DNA of 33,218 nt from Polaromonas sp. (lineage in GTDB: Bacteria > Pseudomonadota > Gammaproteobacteria > Burkholderiales > Burkholderiaceae_C): contig JAIPCZ010000028.1 of the NCBI GenBank assembly GCA_021737975.1, positions 1 through 33,218 of the forward strand, read 5' to 3'. The notes beneath the pieces are model-generated. The model was not told where the DNA came from and ran no database searches. It saw nothing but the letters and a program-made list of their open reading frames with translations. Positions 24,640-33,171 of this stretch are shown here, in pieces (the stretch's first letter is position 1; each line of letters begins with the position of its first letter). The position numbers and the translations under genes are program-made.

Positions 24640-25952
24640 ACCCCAACCCAGCCACAGTCGGCACCCTTTCTTCTGCCGAGGCCCTGAATCGCGACTGTTT
24701 TTGCCGCACCCTGAACGTCGCGCGTCTGCGTGAGCAGTTGGAAAGCGAACCCAGCCTGAAGGGCATGATGGCCAACATCACGCAAACCCGGCCCAATCTG
24801 TTTTCATCGACGGTGGTGTTCATCTCACAAGAGGTGCAGCAGCAAATCACGGAGACCATTGCGGCCATCGAGCGTGTCGCCGCCCTGCCCGGCTACCGGG
24901 GACAGGCCGTTTCAAGGGCAGACGCCTCGGCGCAGCACGACTTCGGTCCGCTGGGTGCCTGTATGGGTTATGACTTTCACCTGAGCGCCAATGGCCCCCA
25001 ACTTATTGAGGTCAACACCAACGCCGGCGGCCTGCTGCTCAATGTGGCGCTGGCGCGGTCACAGGAGGCCTGTTGCGACGAGATGGATTGGGCTTTCCCG
25101 TCGAGCGCAAGGCGCGACACCCTGAAAAAGACCATTTTCGACATGTTTGCCAACGAGTGGCAGTTGCAGCGCGGTGCCGCCCCCTGGCGCTCGGTGGTGA
25201 TTGTCGACGAGGCCCCGCAGGACCAGTACCTGGCACCAGAATTTGAGTTGTTTCGCCAGCTGTTCAGCCAGAATGGCGTGCAGGCGGCCATCGCCGACCC
25301 GTCGGAGTTGACCTGGCACAACGGCCACCTGCTGCACCGGGGCATGCCGGTGGACATGGTCTACAACCGACTGACCGACTTTTACCTGACCGGGCCGGCC
25401 CATCTGGCCTTGCGCCAGGCGCATGAGGCCGGAGCCGTGGTGCTGACGCCCCACCCGCGCGCCCACGCCTTGCTGGCCGACAAGCGCAACCTGATTGCCC
25501 TGAGCCAGGACGAGCTTTTGCTGTCCTGGGGCGCGTCCGCCGCGGATCGCAAGCGACTTGCAGCCAGCGTGCCCGCCACACGCCTGGTCACACCCGAGCG
25601 CGCGGACGAGCTCTGGGCACAGCGCCGCCAGCTGTTCTTCAAGCCGGTCGCGGGATATGGCGCCAAAGCCGCGTACCGCGGCGACAAGCTCACACGCCGC
25701 GTCTGGTCCGAGATTCTGGAGAGCGACTTTGTCGCCCAGGCGCTGGTGCCGCCGAGCGGGCGCATGACCCTGGTCGACGGGGTGCAGACCGACCTCAAGT
25801 TCGACATCCGCGCCTACAGTTATGCCGGTCAGGTGCAACTGCTGGCGGCGCGCATGTATGCCGGACAAACCACCAATTTCCGAACCCAGGGGGGTGGCTT
25901 TGCACCCGTGATTGTGGTGCCGTCAACGACGCTTGCCACGGGAGTGTGCTGA
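24636..25952 (+). CDS. GspS-like circularly permuted ATP-grasp ligase, unknown substrate
   Basis: A 438-aa protein that I read as an ATP-grasp carboxylate-amine ligase. LIEVNTNAGG (Glu125, Asn127), the Mg-binding type motif, comes early. The nucleotide-binding part comes late: FFKPVAGYGAKAAYRG (Lys336 and a Gly-rich loop) and DLKFDIRAY (386-394, Arg392). This reversed order is the permuted arrangement seen in glutathionylspermidine synthase-like enzymes, where EYNAD precedes the KP-Gly loop. A Cys-containing segment (ARSQEACCDEMDW) follows the first motif. The start at 24636 overlaps the CDF stop (ATGA); the reading from 24582 would add 18 residues from inside that gene. Its stop overlaps the amidotransferase start (TGATG). 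The family call is moderate, and the substrate is unknown. Confidence 0.75.
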   Translation: MNPNPATVGTLSSAEALNRDCFCRTLNVARLREQLESEPSLKGMMANITQTRPNLFSSTVVFISQEVQQQITETIAAIERVAALPGYRGQAVSRADASAQHDFGPLGACMGYDFHLSANGPQLIEVNTNAGGLLLNVALARSQEACCDEMDWAFPSSARRDTLKKTIFDMFANEWQLQRGAAPWRSVVIVDEAPQDQYLAPEFELFRQLFSQNGVQAAIADPSELTWHNGHLLHRGMPVDMVYNRLTDFYLTGPAHLALRQAHEAGAVVLTPHPRAHALLADKRNLIALSQDELLLSWGASAADRKRLAASVPATRLVTPERADELWAQRRQLFFKPVAGYGAKAAYRGDKLTRRVWSEILESDFVAQALVPPSGRMTLVDGVQTDLKFDIRAYSYAGQVQLLAARMYAGQTTNFRTQGGGFAPVIVVPSTTLATGVC

Positions 25953-27757
25953 TGTGCGGCATTTGCGGCGAATTGCGCCTTGACGGCACGCCCCCCGACA
26001 TGGCGGCCGTCGGGCGCATGTCGGACCAACTGGCGCGTCGCGGACCCGACGACGCGGGCACCTACCAGGACGGCCCGCTCGCGTTTGGCCATCGGCGCCT
26101 GTCGATCATTGACCTGTCAGCGCATGCGCACCAGCCGATGGTCGATGGCGAGCTGCATCTCACGCTTGTTTTCAACGGCACCATTTACAACTACCGGGAA
26201 CTGCGCGCCGAGTTGCAGGCCTTGGGTTACCGGTTTTTCTCGGAGGGTGATAGCGAGGTCATCCTTAAAAGCTACCACGCCTGGGGCGACCAATGTGTGA
26301 ACCGGTTCAAGGGCATGTTTGCCTTTGCCATCTGGGACCAGCGCAGCGGCCAGTTGTTTTTGGCGCGGGACCGTTTTGGCATCAAGCCGCTCTACCTGAA
26401 CCAGACCGGTCAACGCCTGCGCTTTGCCTCGAGCCTGCCCGCGCTGCTGGCCGGTGGCGGCGTCGACACCTCGCTGGATGCGGTCGCGCTGCACCACCAC
26501 TTCACGCTGCACACCGTGGTGCCGGCGCCGCGCACGGTGCTCAAGGGGGTGCGCAAGCTGCCACCCGCCTCCACGTTGCGCTTTGACCCGGACGGCACGG
26601 TGACCGAGCGGGTCTACTGGACGCTGGATGCCACCCGGCCTGAAACACCGCTGTCCGAGGCCGAGTGGCTGACTGCCACCCGCGAGCAGCTGGACCAGAG
26701 CGTCAAGCGCCGCCTGCTCGCCGCTGACGTGCCGGTGGGTGTGCTGCTGTCGGGCGGGCTCGATTCAAGTTTGCTGGTGGGTTTGCTGGCCGACCAAGTG
26801 CCGGATTTGCGCACTTTTTCCATCGGTTTTGAAGACCTCGGCGCGGGCGCGGAGAAAGCCGACGAATTTGAATTTTCGGACCAGATTGCGGCCCATTTCC
26901 ACACCAACCACCACAAGTACAGCATCCCCAACAGCGAGGTCATGGCCCGCTTGCCGGAAGCGGTCGCACAAATGACCGAGCCCATGGTCAGCCACGACGT
27001 GATTGCCTTCTACTTGCTGGCCGAGCGGGTGTCCAAAGACGTCAAGGTGGTGATGTCGGGCCAGGGTGCCGATGAGGTGTTTGGCGGCTATTTCTGGTAT
27101 CCCAAAATGGACGCTGCAACCGGGACACCGCTTGAGCGCTTCAGCCAGCATTATTTTGACCGCGACCATGCCGAATATGAGCAGATGATTGCCCCGGCAT
27201 TCCAGGTGGGCGACGTCACCTCCGAGCTGATTGCCAAGGAGCTTCAGGCGCCGCGTGCTGACGAATTTCTGGACCAGGTTTGGCGCCTCGACGCCACCAC
27301 GCTGATCGTCGACGACCCCGTCAAAAGGGTCGACAACATGCCGATGGCGTGGGGCCTGGAGGTGCGCACGCCGTTTCTGGACCACGAGCTGGTGCAACTG
27401 GCCGCGCGCATGCCACCGGCGCTCAAGCTCCGGGAAGGCGGCAAGTTTCCGCTCAAGGCGATCTCGCGCGGGCTGATTCCCGACGCGGTTATTGACCGGC
27501 CCAAAGGCTACTTCCCGGTGCCCGCGCTGAAATATGTGCGCGGACCGTTCCTGGAGATGATGCGCGGCATTTTGATGTCGGAGGCTTGCCTGCGGCGCGG
27601 CCTGTACCAGCGCGACTATGTTGACAAGTTGCTGGCTGCCCCGGAGGCGCCCGAACACTTCACCCGGATCAATGGCAGCAAGCTATGGCATCTGGCGCTG
27701 CTGGAGTGGTGGCTGCAGCTGCATGTGGACCCGCCGCCCGGCGCATCACTCTCCTGA
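25952..27757 (+). CDS. AsnO-type glutamine amidotransferase (N-acetylglutaminylglutamine amidotransferase-like)
   Basis: A 601-aa asparagine synthetase-type enzyme. Cys2 of MCGICGEL is the glutaminase nucleophile after Met removal, so the start must be 25952 and not a GTG two codons earlier. The glutaminase domain (about 2-200) shows GHRRLSIIDLS, FNGTIYNYRELR and EGDSEVIL. The synthetase domain has the PP-loop SGGLDS (267-272), GQGADEVFGGYFWYP and AWGLEVRTPFLDHELV. From memory the closest match is the AsnO of NAGGN synthesis, which amidates a dipeptide carboxylate, rather than housekeeping AsnB. The usual Ngg (GNAT plus ATP-grasp) and M42 peptidase neighbours are missing, and the permuted ATP-grasp gene stands in Ngg's place. 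Confidence 0.88.
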   Translation: MCGICGELRLDGTPPDMAAVGRMSDQLARRGPDDAGTYQDGPLAFGHRRLSIIDLSAHAHQPMVDGELHLTLVFNGTIYNYRELRAELQALGYRFFSEGDSEVILKSYHAWGDQCVNRFKGMFAFAIWDQRSGQLFLARDRFGIKPLYLNQTGQRLRFASSLPALLAGGGVDTSLDAVALHHHFTLHTVVPAPRTVLKGVRKLPPASTLRFDPDGTVTERVYWTLDATRPETPLSEAEWLTATREQLDQSVKRRLLAADVPVGVLLSGGLDSSLLVGLLADQVPDLRTFSIGFEDLGAGAEKADEFEFSDQIAAHFHTNHHKYSIPNSEVMARLPEAVAQMTEPMVSHDVIAFYLLAERVSKDVKVVMSGQGADEVFGGYFWYPKMDAATGTPLERFSQHYFDRDHAEYEQMIAPAFQVGDVTSELIAKELQAPRADEFLDQVWRLDATTLIVDDPVKRVDNMPMAWGLEVRTPFLDHELVQLAARMPPALKLREGGKFPLKAISRGLIPDAVIDRPKGYFPVPALKYVRGPFLEMMRGILMSEACLRRGLYQRDYVDKLLAAPEAPEHFTRINGSKLWHLALLEWWLQLHVDPPPGASLS

Positions 27758-27785
27758 TCGCCGAGCCTGGGGCAAAGCCAGCGCT

Positions 27786-29207
27786 TCAAGCCCGAGTTTT
27801 GGGCTGCAGGTAGGCGAAGAACTCGCGGTCTGCGCCGAGCATGTGACGGGCCACCACGTCGCGGGCCAGAAATTGGAAAAGCTCGCCAATCGACAAGCTG
27901 CCTTCATGAAAATGCTTGACCAGCAGCACGGCCTTGTCAATCAGCGCGCTGTGAGTGGCGGCATGCTCGGTGGCGTTCGGGTAGCCCGCGGCGCGAATGA
28001 TGCCTTCCTCTTCCTTGAAATGCCGCACCACATCCGTGACCAGGGTATTCACCAGGGCGGCCACCTCGGCTTCGGGACGCGCTGAAAGCACGGCGCCGAG
28101 CAGATTGTTGGCATCAACAAACAGGCCGCGGTGCTGTTCGTCGATGACCGGGTGGCCGCACTCGTAGGCCGCGTGCCAGGACAGCCGCACCAGATTGGCG
28201 GCCATGTTTTTTTCGGCGCCACCGCGTTCAGGCGCCTCCGGCGCAATTTGCACCTGGTTGCGGCCGCCATCCTTGGCCCGGTAGAGTGCCGCGTCGGCGC
28301 GCTTGAACCAGTCTTCCCAGGCCTCTCCCATCATGCACTCGGCCACGCCGATGCTGATCGTGACTTGCCCCACGTCAGCAAAAGTGGTGCTGGCAATACT
28401 TTCGCGCAGCCGCTCGGCCAGCGTCGCTGCGGTGGCCAGCATGGTGTTCGGGCACAGCACCACGAACTCTTCGCCGCCCCACCGTGTCAGCGTGTCTGAC
28501 GGGCGCAGGTTTGCCAGCAAGACACTTGCCAGCTTCACCAGAACCTGATCTCCCGCGCTGTGGCCATGGACGTCGTTGACCTTTTTGAACAGATCGATGT
28601 CCAGCATCAGCGTGCTCAAAGGGTGGTCGTAGCGCTTGAGCCGGTCCATCTCATTGACCAGGGCCTCTTCAAAACGGCGTCGGTTCCAGGCACCGGTGAG
28701 CTTGTCGGTACCAGCCAGTTTGGACAGTTCTGCCAAAGTTTTCTGCGACTCCTGGTTGGTGTCTTGCAAGAGTTCCAGCAGCTTCTGCATTTTGTCGGTA
28801 TTGCCCATGCGGGCGGGGTCGAGCATGGCGGCGCCAATGAACTGGAGTCGGCCATCGGCCCCGTGCAGCGGGAACTTGAACCACAGGCCTTGCAAGGGCC
28901 CGCCGGCAACCAGGCAATCAAGCTGGTCGCTGCTGGTGGGGGCACCCGCAAGGATTTGCGCATCAGACTGCCGGAGTTGCCCACGCACTTCAGATGGAAA
29001 CAGATCGGCATCGTTCAGGCTGGTGAACTGATCATGGGTCTTGCTGAAATAGTTTTGCATGACCTGGTTGACCAGCATGTAACGGCCGTCCAGGGCCTTG
29101 ACGGCAATCCCGGCGCCAAACGTCTGCGGCATCATCAGGGCCACCAGACCGGAGGCATGCATGACATGCTCCTTGGCAAAACCGGAAATGAAGTCGTGTT
29201 CGTTCAT
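27786..29207 (-). CDS. Diguanylate cyclase with N-terminal PAS-like and C-terminal bacteriohemerythrin domains
   Basis: A 473-aa cytoplasmic signalling protein. A PAS-like domain (about 15-130) precedes a coiled linker and a GGDEF domain with an active GGEEF site (244-248) and an inhibitory RxxD site (Arg235-Asp238), so c-di-GMP synthesis with product feedback is expected. The C-terminus (about 335-465) is a hemerythrin: GHPVIDEQH, HFKEEE, HAATH and ARHMLGAD supply the His, Glu and Asp ligands of a di-iron site that binds O2. Oxygen or redox control of cyclase activity is therefore likely. The hemerythrin comes after the cyclase here, whereas in Vibrio Bhr-DGC it comes first. Confidence 0.92.
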   Translation of the reverse strand: MNEHDFISGFAKEHVMHASGLVALMMPQTFGAGIAVKALDGRYMLVNQVMQNYFSKTHDQFTSLNDADLFPSEVRGQLRQSDAQILAGAPTSSDQLDCLVAGGPLQGLWFKFPLHGADGRLQFIGAAMLDPARMGNTDKMQKLLELLQDTNQESQKTLAELSKLAGTDKLTGAWNRRRFEEALVNEMDRLKRYDHPLSTLMLDIDLFKKVNDVHGHSAGDQVLVKLASVLLANLRPSDTLTRWGGEEFVVLCPNTMLATAATLAERLRESIASTTFADVGQVTISIGVAECMMGEAWEDWFKRADAALYRAKDGGRNQVQIAPEAPERGGAEKNMAANLVRLSWHAAYECGHPVIDEQHRGLFVDANNLLGAVLSARPEAEVAALVNTLVTDVVRHFKEEEGIIRAAGYPNATEHAATHSALIDKAVLLVKHFHEGSLSIGELFQFLARDVVARHMLGADREFFAYLQPKTRA

Positions 29208-29433
29208 CAGTCAAGTTTATGGTTTGTTATGGACGAATTGTGGTGACCTGTCCGGGCTAATCCGATGACCAAGGGGAATGCCGCCATTGTGCCGCTCGGC
29301 AAAGTATAGCCACCCAACTTACTTCCCGCCAACGGCAGGGCAGTGACCGCATCTGCCCGCCCAGTGGCTAAAATCGGCCGAAGTTCAGCAAAACACATGC
29401 TCGGACCCACAATAATTCTTTCAGGGATGGACA

Positions 29434-31002
29434 GTGACAATAAGCAAGCCCATCTTCAGTGACGCGATTTCAGCTGCACCAGACGAATCTGACATGTCGG
29501 GCGCGCGGCAAACCTTGCTGCCCTTGTTGCCCTTGTTGCGCTACATGGTCGCCGCCCTGCTGCTGGGCCCGATCCTCACGCTGCTGGCCCTGGGGCCGGT
29601 ACGCGCAGATTCACCTGTCAACTTTATCGGACCAATCGCCATTTTCCTGGTGGGTCTGGCCGCCTGGCGTCTGATCGCGGTGAACAGAATCAATGCCGCT
29701 GTCCGGTTGGCGATGACCGGCATCTGGATCACGACCACCGGCATTGCCTGCTTTTCTGGCGGATTGCGTTCGCCCGTCATGGTGGTCTATCCGATCCTGA
29801 TTCTGATGACGGGCTGGCTCCACAGCGCCCGCTCGGCGAAGCTGATGGCACTGCTCTCGGTGGCCGCCTGCCTGGGTTTATGGCTGATGGAGTACCTGCA
29901 AGTCTTGCCGCGTCAGTTTGCGCCTCCGACGGTCGTTTACGCCGGCCATCAAATCATCATCAGCGTCCTGTCGGCAGCCTTGATTGTTTTTGTTGTGCGC
30001 GCGTTTGGACTGCGCCTCGGCCAACTCCAGATGGCCAAGAACAAGCTGAAGAAACACGCGTTGGCGCTGCAGCAAAGCGAGGACCGGTACCGGACCCTGA
30101 TCGAATGGTCGCCTGAAGCCATGCTGGTGCATCGCACGGGGAAAATGATTTATGCCAACCCGGCTGCTATCAGGCTGTTTGGCGCGCCAGATGCCGGCGC
30201 GCTGCTGGCGAAAGATACGACCGACCTGATCCATCCGGACGACCGCGTCGCGCAGGCGGAGCGCATGAAGAGCATCATCAAGCAGGAGATCATTTCCCCG
30301 GACACCGAAGCAAGGTTTCTCAAGTTCGATGGCTCCGTCATCGATGTCCAGGTTCAGGGGACAGCCATTGATTTTGATGGCGAGCCCGCCATTCATGTGT
30401 CCATTCACGATATCACCGAGCGCAAAAAACTGGAGGGTGAGATCAGGCGACTGGCGTTTTACGATGAGCTGACCCATCTGCCCAACCGTCGCCTGCTCGA
30501 TGACCGCCTGCGCCAGGTCCGGTCGGCCAGCCAACGGCATGGTGACTTCAATGCGCTGATGTTCCTCGATCTGGACAATTTCAAACCGCTGAACGACCGT
30601 TATGGCCATGCCCTGGGCGACGCCTTGCTGATCGACGCGGCCGCAAGGCTCGGCAAGTGCGTGCGCCAGATGGACACGGTCGCACGTTTTGGCGGCGATG
30701 AATTTGTCGTCCTGATCCCAGAGCTCGGCAGCGAGGAGCCTGATTCGACGACCAAGGCACTCGGAATTGCTGAAAAGATCCGCGCGACGCTCGCGCAGCC
30801 CTATTTGCTGGAAACGATGCCGCTAGGGAACGACAAAGCCAGCATCACGCACCAGTGCACAGTGAGCCTGGGCGTGCTTGTTTTTTCCGGCGACCACACA
30901 CCGCCGGATGAGCTTCTGAAGTGGGCTGATGCTGCGATGTACCAAGCCAAGGATGCGGGGCGCAACCGGGTTCAGTTGTTCAGGCGCGGCCCCGACCTAT
31001 AA
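29434..31002 (+). CDS. Membrane-bound PAS-GGDEF diguanylate cyclase
   Basis: A 522-aa protein. Five or six N-terminal helices (about 25-190) form a membrane sensor resembling a MASE-type domain. A short coiled-coil, then a PAS domain follow (about 210-325, with EDRYRTLIEWSPEAMLVHRTG and the DITERKKLEGEI exit). The GGDEF domain has an intact GGDEF at 420-424 and an inhibitory RxxD site at 411-414, so it should be an active c-di-GMP synthase with feedback. It starts with GTG, preceded by an AGGGA ribosome site about 6 bases upstream. It is divergent from the hemerythrin-cyclase gene and overlaps the 3' end of the aminotransferase gene tail-to-tail by six bases. Confidence 0.92.
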   Translation: MTISKPIFSDAISAAPDESDMSGARQTLLPLLPLLRYMVAALLLGPILTLLALGPVRADSPVNFIGPIAIFLVGLAAWRLIAVNRINAAVRLAMTGIWITTTGIACFSGGLRSPVMVVYPILILMTGWLHSARSAKLMALLSVAACLGLWLMEYLQVLPRQFAPPTVVYAGHQIIISVLSAALIVFVVRAFGLRLGQLQMAKNKLKKHALALQQSEDRYRTLIEWSPEAMLVHRTGKMIYANPAAIRLFGAPDAGALLAKDTTDLIHPDDRVAQAERMKSIIKQEIISPDTEARFLKFDGSVIDVQVQGTAIDFDGEPAIHVSIHDITERKKLEGEIRRLAFYDELTHLPNRRLLDDRLRQVRSASQRHGDFNALMFLDLDNFKPLNDRYGHALGDALLIDAAARLGKCVRQMDTVARFGGDEFVVLIPELGSEEPDSTTKALGIAEKIRATLAQPYLLETMPLGNDKASITHQCTVSLGVLVFSGDHTPPDELLKWADAAMYQAKDAGRNRVQLFRRGPDL

Positions 31003-32184
31003 AGCCTGCCCGAGCCGCGCAATACCTTCCTCGATCCTGGTGACATCGGCGGTGGCGAAGCTCAGGCGCAGCGTGGCCGGATCGGGGTCGTGCGCATAGA
31101 ACGGCGCACCCGGCACGAAGGCGACCAGCTTGTCAATGGCGCGCTGGGCAAATTCGGCAGCGTTGGCAGACTTGCCATGTGCTCCGGTTAACCGAGCCCA
31201 AAAGAACATGCCGCCCCGGGGCTGGTTGAATTCAATCGCATCACCCAGCTCGCGGCGCAGGGACTCGGCCATGACCCGCGCGCGCTCGGCATAGGTCTTG
31301 CGCACCACGGCCAGGCTGGTGTCCAGGCGATTGAGCGTCAGGTAGTGGGCGCAGATGGCCTGCGTGAGGTTGCTGGTGTGGGCGTCGCTGAACTGCTTGC
31401 ACATGGTGGCTTTGGCCAGCAACTCGGGCGGCGCGATCATCCATCCCACACGCAGGCCGGGGCTCAGAATCTTGCTGAAACTGCCACAGTGCGCCAGCCG
31501 GTCGCGGCTGCCGGGAACCCCGTCGCTCAGGGCCAGCAGACTGGGCGGCGGCGGGGTGTCAAAGTAAAGCTCGCCATAGGGGTCGTCTTCGACAATCAGC
31601 GTCTGGGTGCGCGCGGCAATTTCGAGGATGCGCCGGCGCCGCGCAAGGCTCAGGGTGGCACCGCTCGGGTTGCCAAAGGTGGGAATCAGGTACACCAGCT
31701 TCGGCTTGTGCTGGTCGATCAGGGCTTCCAGCTTGTCGACATCGACGCCGTCGGCATCGATCGGCGCGCCGATGATGTGGGCGCCATAGAGCCGGAAACA
31801 CTGGATCGTGGCCAGAAAGGTGGGCGCCTCCACAATCACCTTGTCGCCGGGCGAGATCATGGTCTTGCCGATCAGGTCGAGCGCCTGCTGGCTGCCGGTT
31901 GTGACGATCAGGCCCTCGGGCTTCACCGTGGCGCCCTTGTCCGCCATGAAGCTGCCGATGGCCTCGCGCAGCGGCTGAAAGCCTTCGGTGGCGCCGTATT
32001 GCAGCACCGGTCCCGGGTTATTGGCCAGCACCGCGGCGCTGGACTGGGCGATGCCCTCGGCGTCAAACAAAGCCGGGTCGGGAAAGCCGCCGGCAAAACT
32101 GATGATGCCGGGCTTGCCCAGCAGCTTGAACAGCTCACGGATGGCAGAAGTTTCGATGGCATTGAGTCGATCGGCAAATTGCAT
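30997..32184 (-). CDS. PLP-dependent class I/II aminotransferase
   Basis: A 395-aa fold-type I aminotransferase. Markers are FAGGFPDPALFD near the start, the VTTGSQQALDLIGK helix, VEDDPYGELYFD with the Asp that pairs to the PLP ring nitrogen, and the PLP Lys in GSFSKILSPGLRVGWM. A late FWARL strand carries substrate residues. It is closest in feel to the LysN/2-aminoadipate or aromatic-type aminotransferases fused in MocR proteins, but has no HTH. The substrate is not clear from sequence. I chose the ATG at 32184 (MQFADRLNAIETSAIREL); a longer reading to 32451 would overlap nth. It is divergent from nth with an 88-base gap. Confidence 0.9.
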   Translation of the reverse strand: MQFADRLNAIETSAIRELFKLLGKPGIISFAGGFPDPALFDAEGIAQSSAAVLANNPGPVLQYGATEGFQPLREAIGSFMADKGATVKPEGLIVTTGSQQALDLIGKTMISPGDKVIVEAPTFLATIQCFRLYGAHIIGAPIDADGVDVDKLEALIDQHKPKLVYLIPTFGNPSGATLSLARRRRILEIAARTQTLIVEDDPYGELYFDTPPPPSLLALSDGVPGSRDRLAHCGSFSKILSPGLRVGWMIAPPELLAKATMCKQFSDAHTSNLTQAICAHYLTLNRLDTSLAVVRKTYAERARVMAESLRRELGDAIEFNQPRGGMFFWARLTGAHGKSANAAEFAQRAIDKLVAFVPGAPFYAHDPDPATLRLSFATADVTRIEEGIARLGQAL

Positions 32185-32272
32185 GGGATAAGCTCGGAAG
32201 AATGGATGCCAAATTGTCACCGATGATTCGCACCTGCCAAACCCTTGTTTACCCAGCTTTTCGATTGAACGC

Positions 32273-32917
32273 ATGAACGCCACCGCTGTTGAAAAATTCT
32301 TCGCCACCCTCGCCGCCGCCAACCCGCAGCCACAAACCGAGTTGAAATACAGCAGCGTCTTCGAGCTGCTGACGGCCGTGCTGCTGTCGGCCCAGGCCAC
32401 CGATGTCAGCGTCAACAAGGCCACACAAAGCCTGTTCCTGGTCGCCAACACGCCGCAAAAAATGCTGGCGCTGGGCCTGGAGGGGCTGGAGCGTCACATC
32501 AAGACCATCGGCCTGTACCACAGCAAAGCCAAGCATCTGCTGCAGACCTGCCAGATCCTGGTGGATCAGCATCACGGCGAGGTGCCGCGCACCCGTGGGG
32601 CGCTGGAGGCGCTGCCCGGTGTGGGTCGCAAAACGGCCAACGTGGTGCTTAACGTGGCCTTTGGCGAGCCGACCATGGCGGTGGACACGCACATCTTTCG
32701 GGTCGGCAACCGCACCGGTCTGGCACCCGGAAAAAACCCTCTTGAGGTCGAACTGAAACTGCTCAAGCGTATTCCCGAGCCCTACCGCGTGTATGCCCAC
32801 CACTGGCTGATTCTGCTGGGCCGCTACGTCTGCCAGGCGCGCACACCCAAATGCTGGCAGTGCGCCGTGGCGCCGTATTGCGACTTCAAGGACAAAACGC
32901 CGCAGCCCAAAAGCTGA
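32273..32917 (+). CDS. nth: Endonuclease III (DNA glycosylase/AP lyase)
   Basis: A 214-aa base-excision enzyme that removes oxidised pyrimidines. The helix-hairpin-helix LPGVGRKTANVVL holds the catalytic Lys120, and VDTHIFRV holds Asp138, the same numbering as in E. coli Nth. The C-terminal iron-sulfur cluster is CX6CX2CX5C (CQARTPKCWQCAVAPYC). LSAQATDVSVNKAT is also conserved. The length is standard. It is divergent from the aminotransferase gene and is followed by the two structured repeat elements described below, with no other gene before the window end. Confidence 0.96.
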   Translation: MNATAVEKFFATLAAANPQPQTELKYSSVFELLTAVLLSAQATDVSVNKATQSLFLVANTPQKMLALGLEGLERHIKTIGLYHSKAKHLLQTCQILVDQHHGEVPRTRGALEALPGVGRKTANVVLNVAFGEPTMAVDTHIFRVGNRTGLAPGKNPLEVELKLLKRIPEPYRVYAHHWLILLGRYVCQARTPKCWQCAVAPYCDFKDKTPQPKS

Positions 32918-32951
32918 GCGAGCCCCAACGCGCCAGGCACTAACAACCCGA

Positions 32952-33054
32952 GCAGCGTGCGTTGGGTGTCTGGCGGAGCGAAGTCAAGGAGGAGGTTCGG
33001 GCGCCAGCCCGGACCGGGGGACATGAGCGCAGTCAGATACCCAATGCGCGCTGC
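32952..33054 (+). repeat. Structured element 1 after nth (possible ncRNA)
   Basis: Outer arms 32952-32974 and 33032-33054 form a 23-bp stem in which all four irregular pairs are G-U on the plus strand. Inside are AAGGAGGAG (32986-32994), a 9-bp hairpin (32994-33002 with 33007-33015, loop GCCA, one G-U) and GGGGGACA (33016-33023). A direct repeat GAGCGMAGTCA (32976-32986 and 33025-33035) flanks the core. On the minus strand the wobble positions would be A-C mismatches, so a plus-strand RNA is favoured. No known family is recognised. Confidence 0.65.
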
Positions 33055-33080
33055 AGCCTAAGCTTGAGGCGCCTACCCTG

Positions 33081-33171
33081 GGAGCCTGGGCGGCAGAGCG
33101 TTCTGCTGCGTGTCCCCCGCCCTGCGGGCTCCTCCTTTTACCTGCGCAGAACGCCCTGCCGCCCAGGCTCC
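33081..33171 (-). repeat. Structured element 2 after nth (inverted relative of element 1)
   Basis: Outer arms 33081-33106 and 33146-33171 form a 26-bp stem with one irregular pair, which is a G-U wobble on the minus strand and an A-C mismatch on the plus strand. Read on the minus strand the interior has AAGGAGGAG (33137-33129), a small CCCGC/GCGGG hairpin and GGGGGACA (33118-33111), the same two motifs in the same order as element 1. The outer stem sequences are unrelated. The remaining 33172-33218 holds nothing I can identify. Confidence 0.65.

Noticed and set aside
32924-32975. Integron attC-like site (GTTGGGT at 32961-32967 with CCCCAAC at 32923-32929)
   Set aside because: The inner complementary segments are not nested between the outer ones in the order an attC requires, and no integrase or cassette array is present. 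GTTGGGT is part of the stem of structured element 1.
33023-33061. A 12-codon open frame after GGGGGAC in structured element 1 (possible leader peptide)
   Set aside because: The related element 2 has no ATG at the same place, so the frame is not conserved even within the window.
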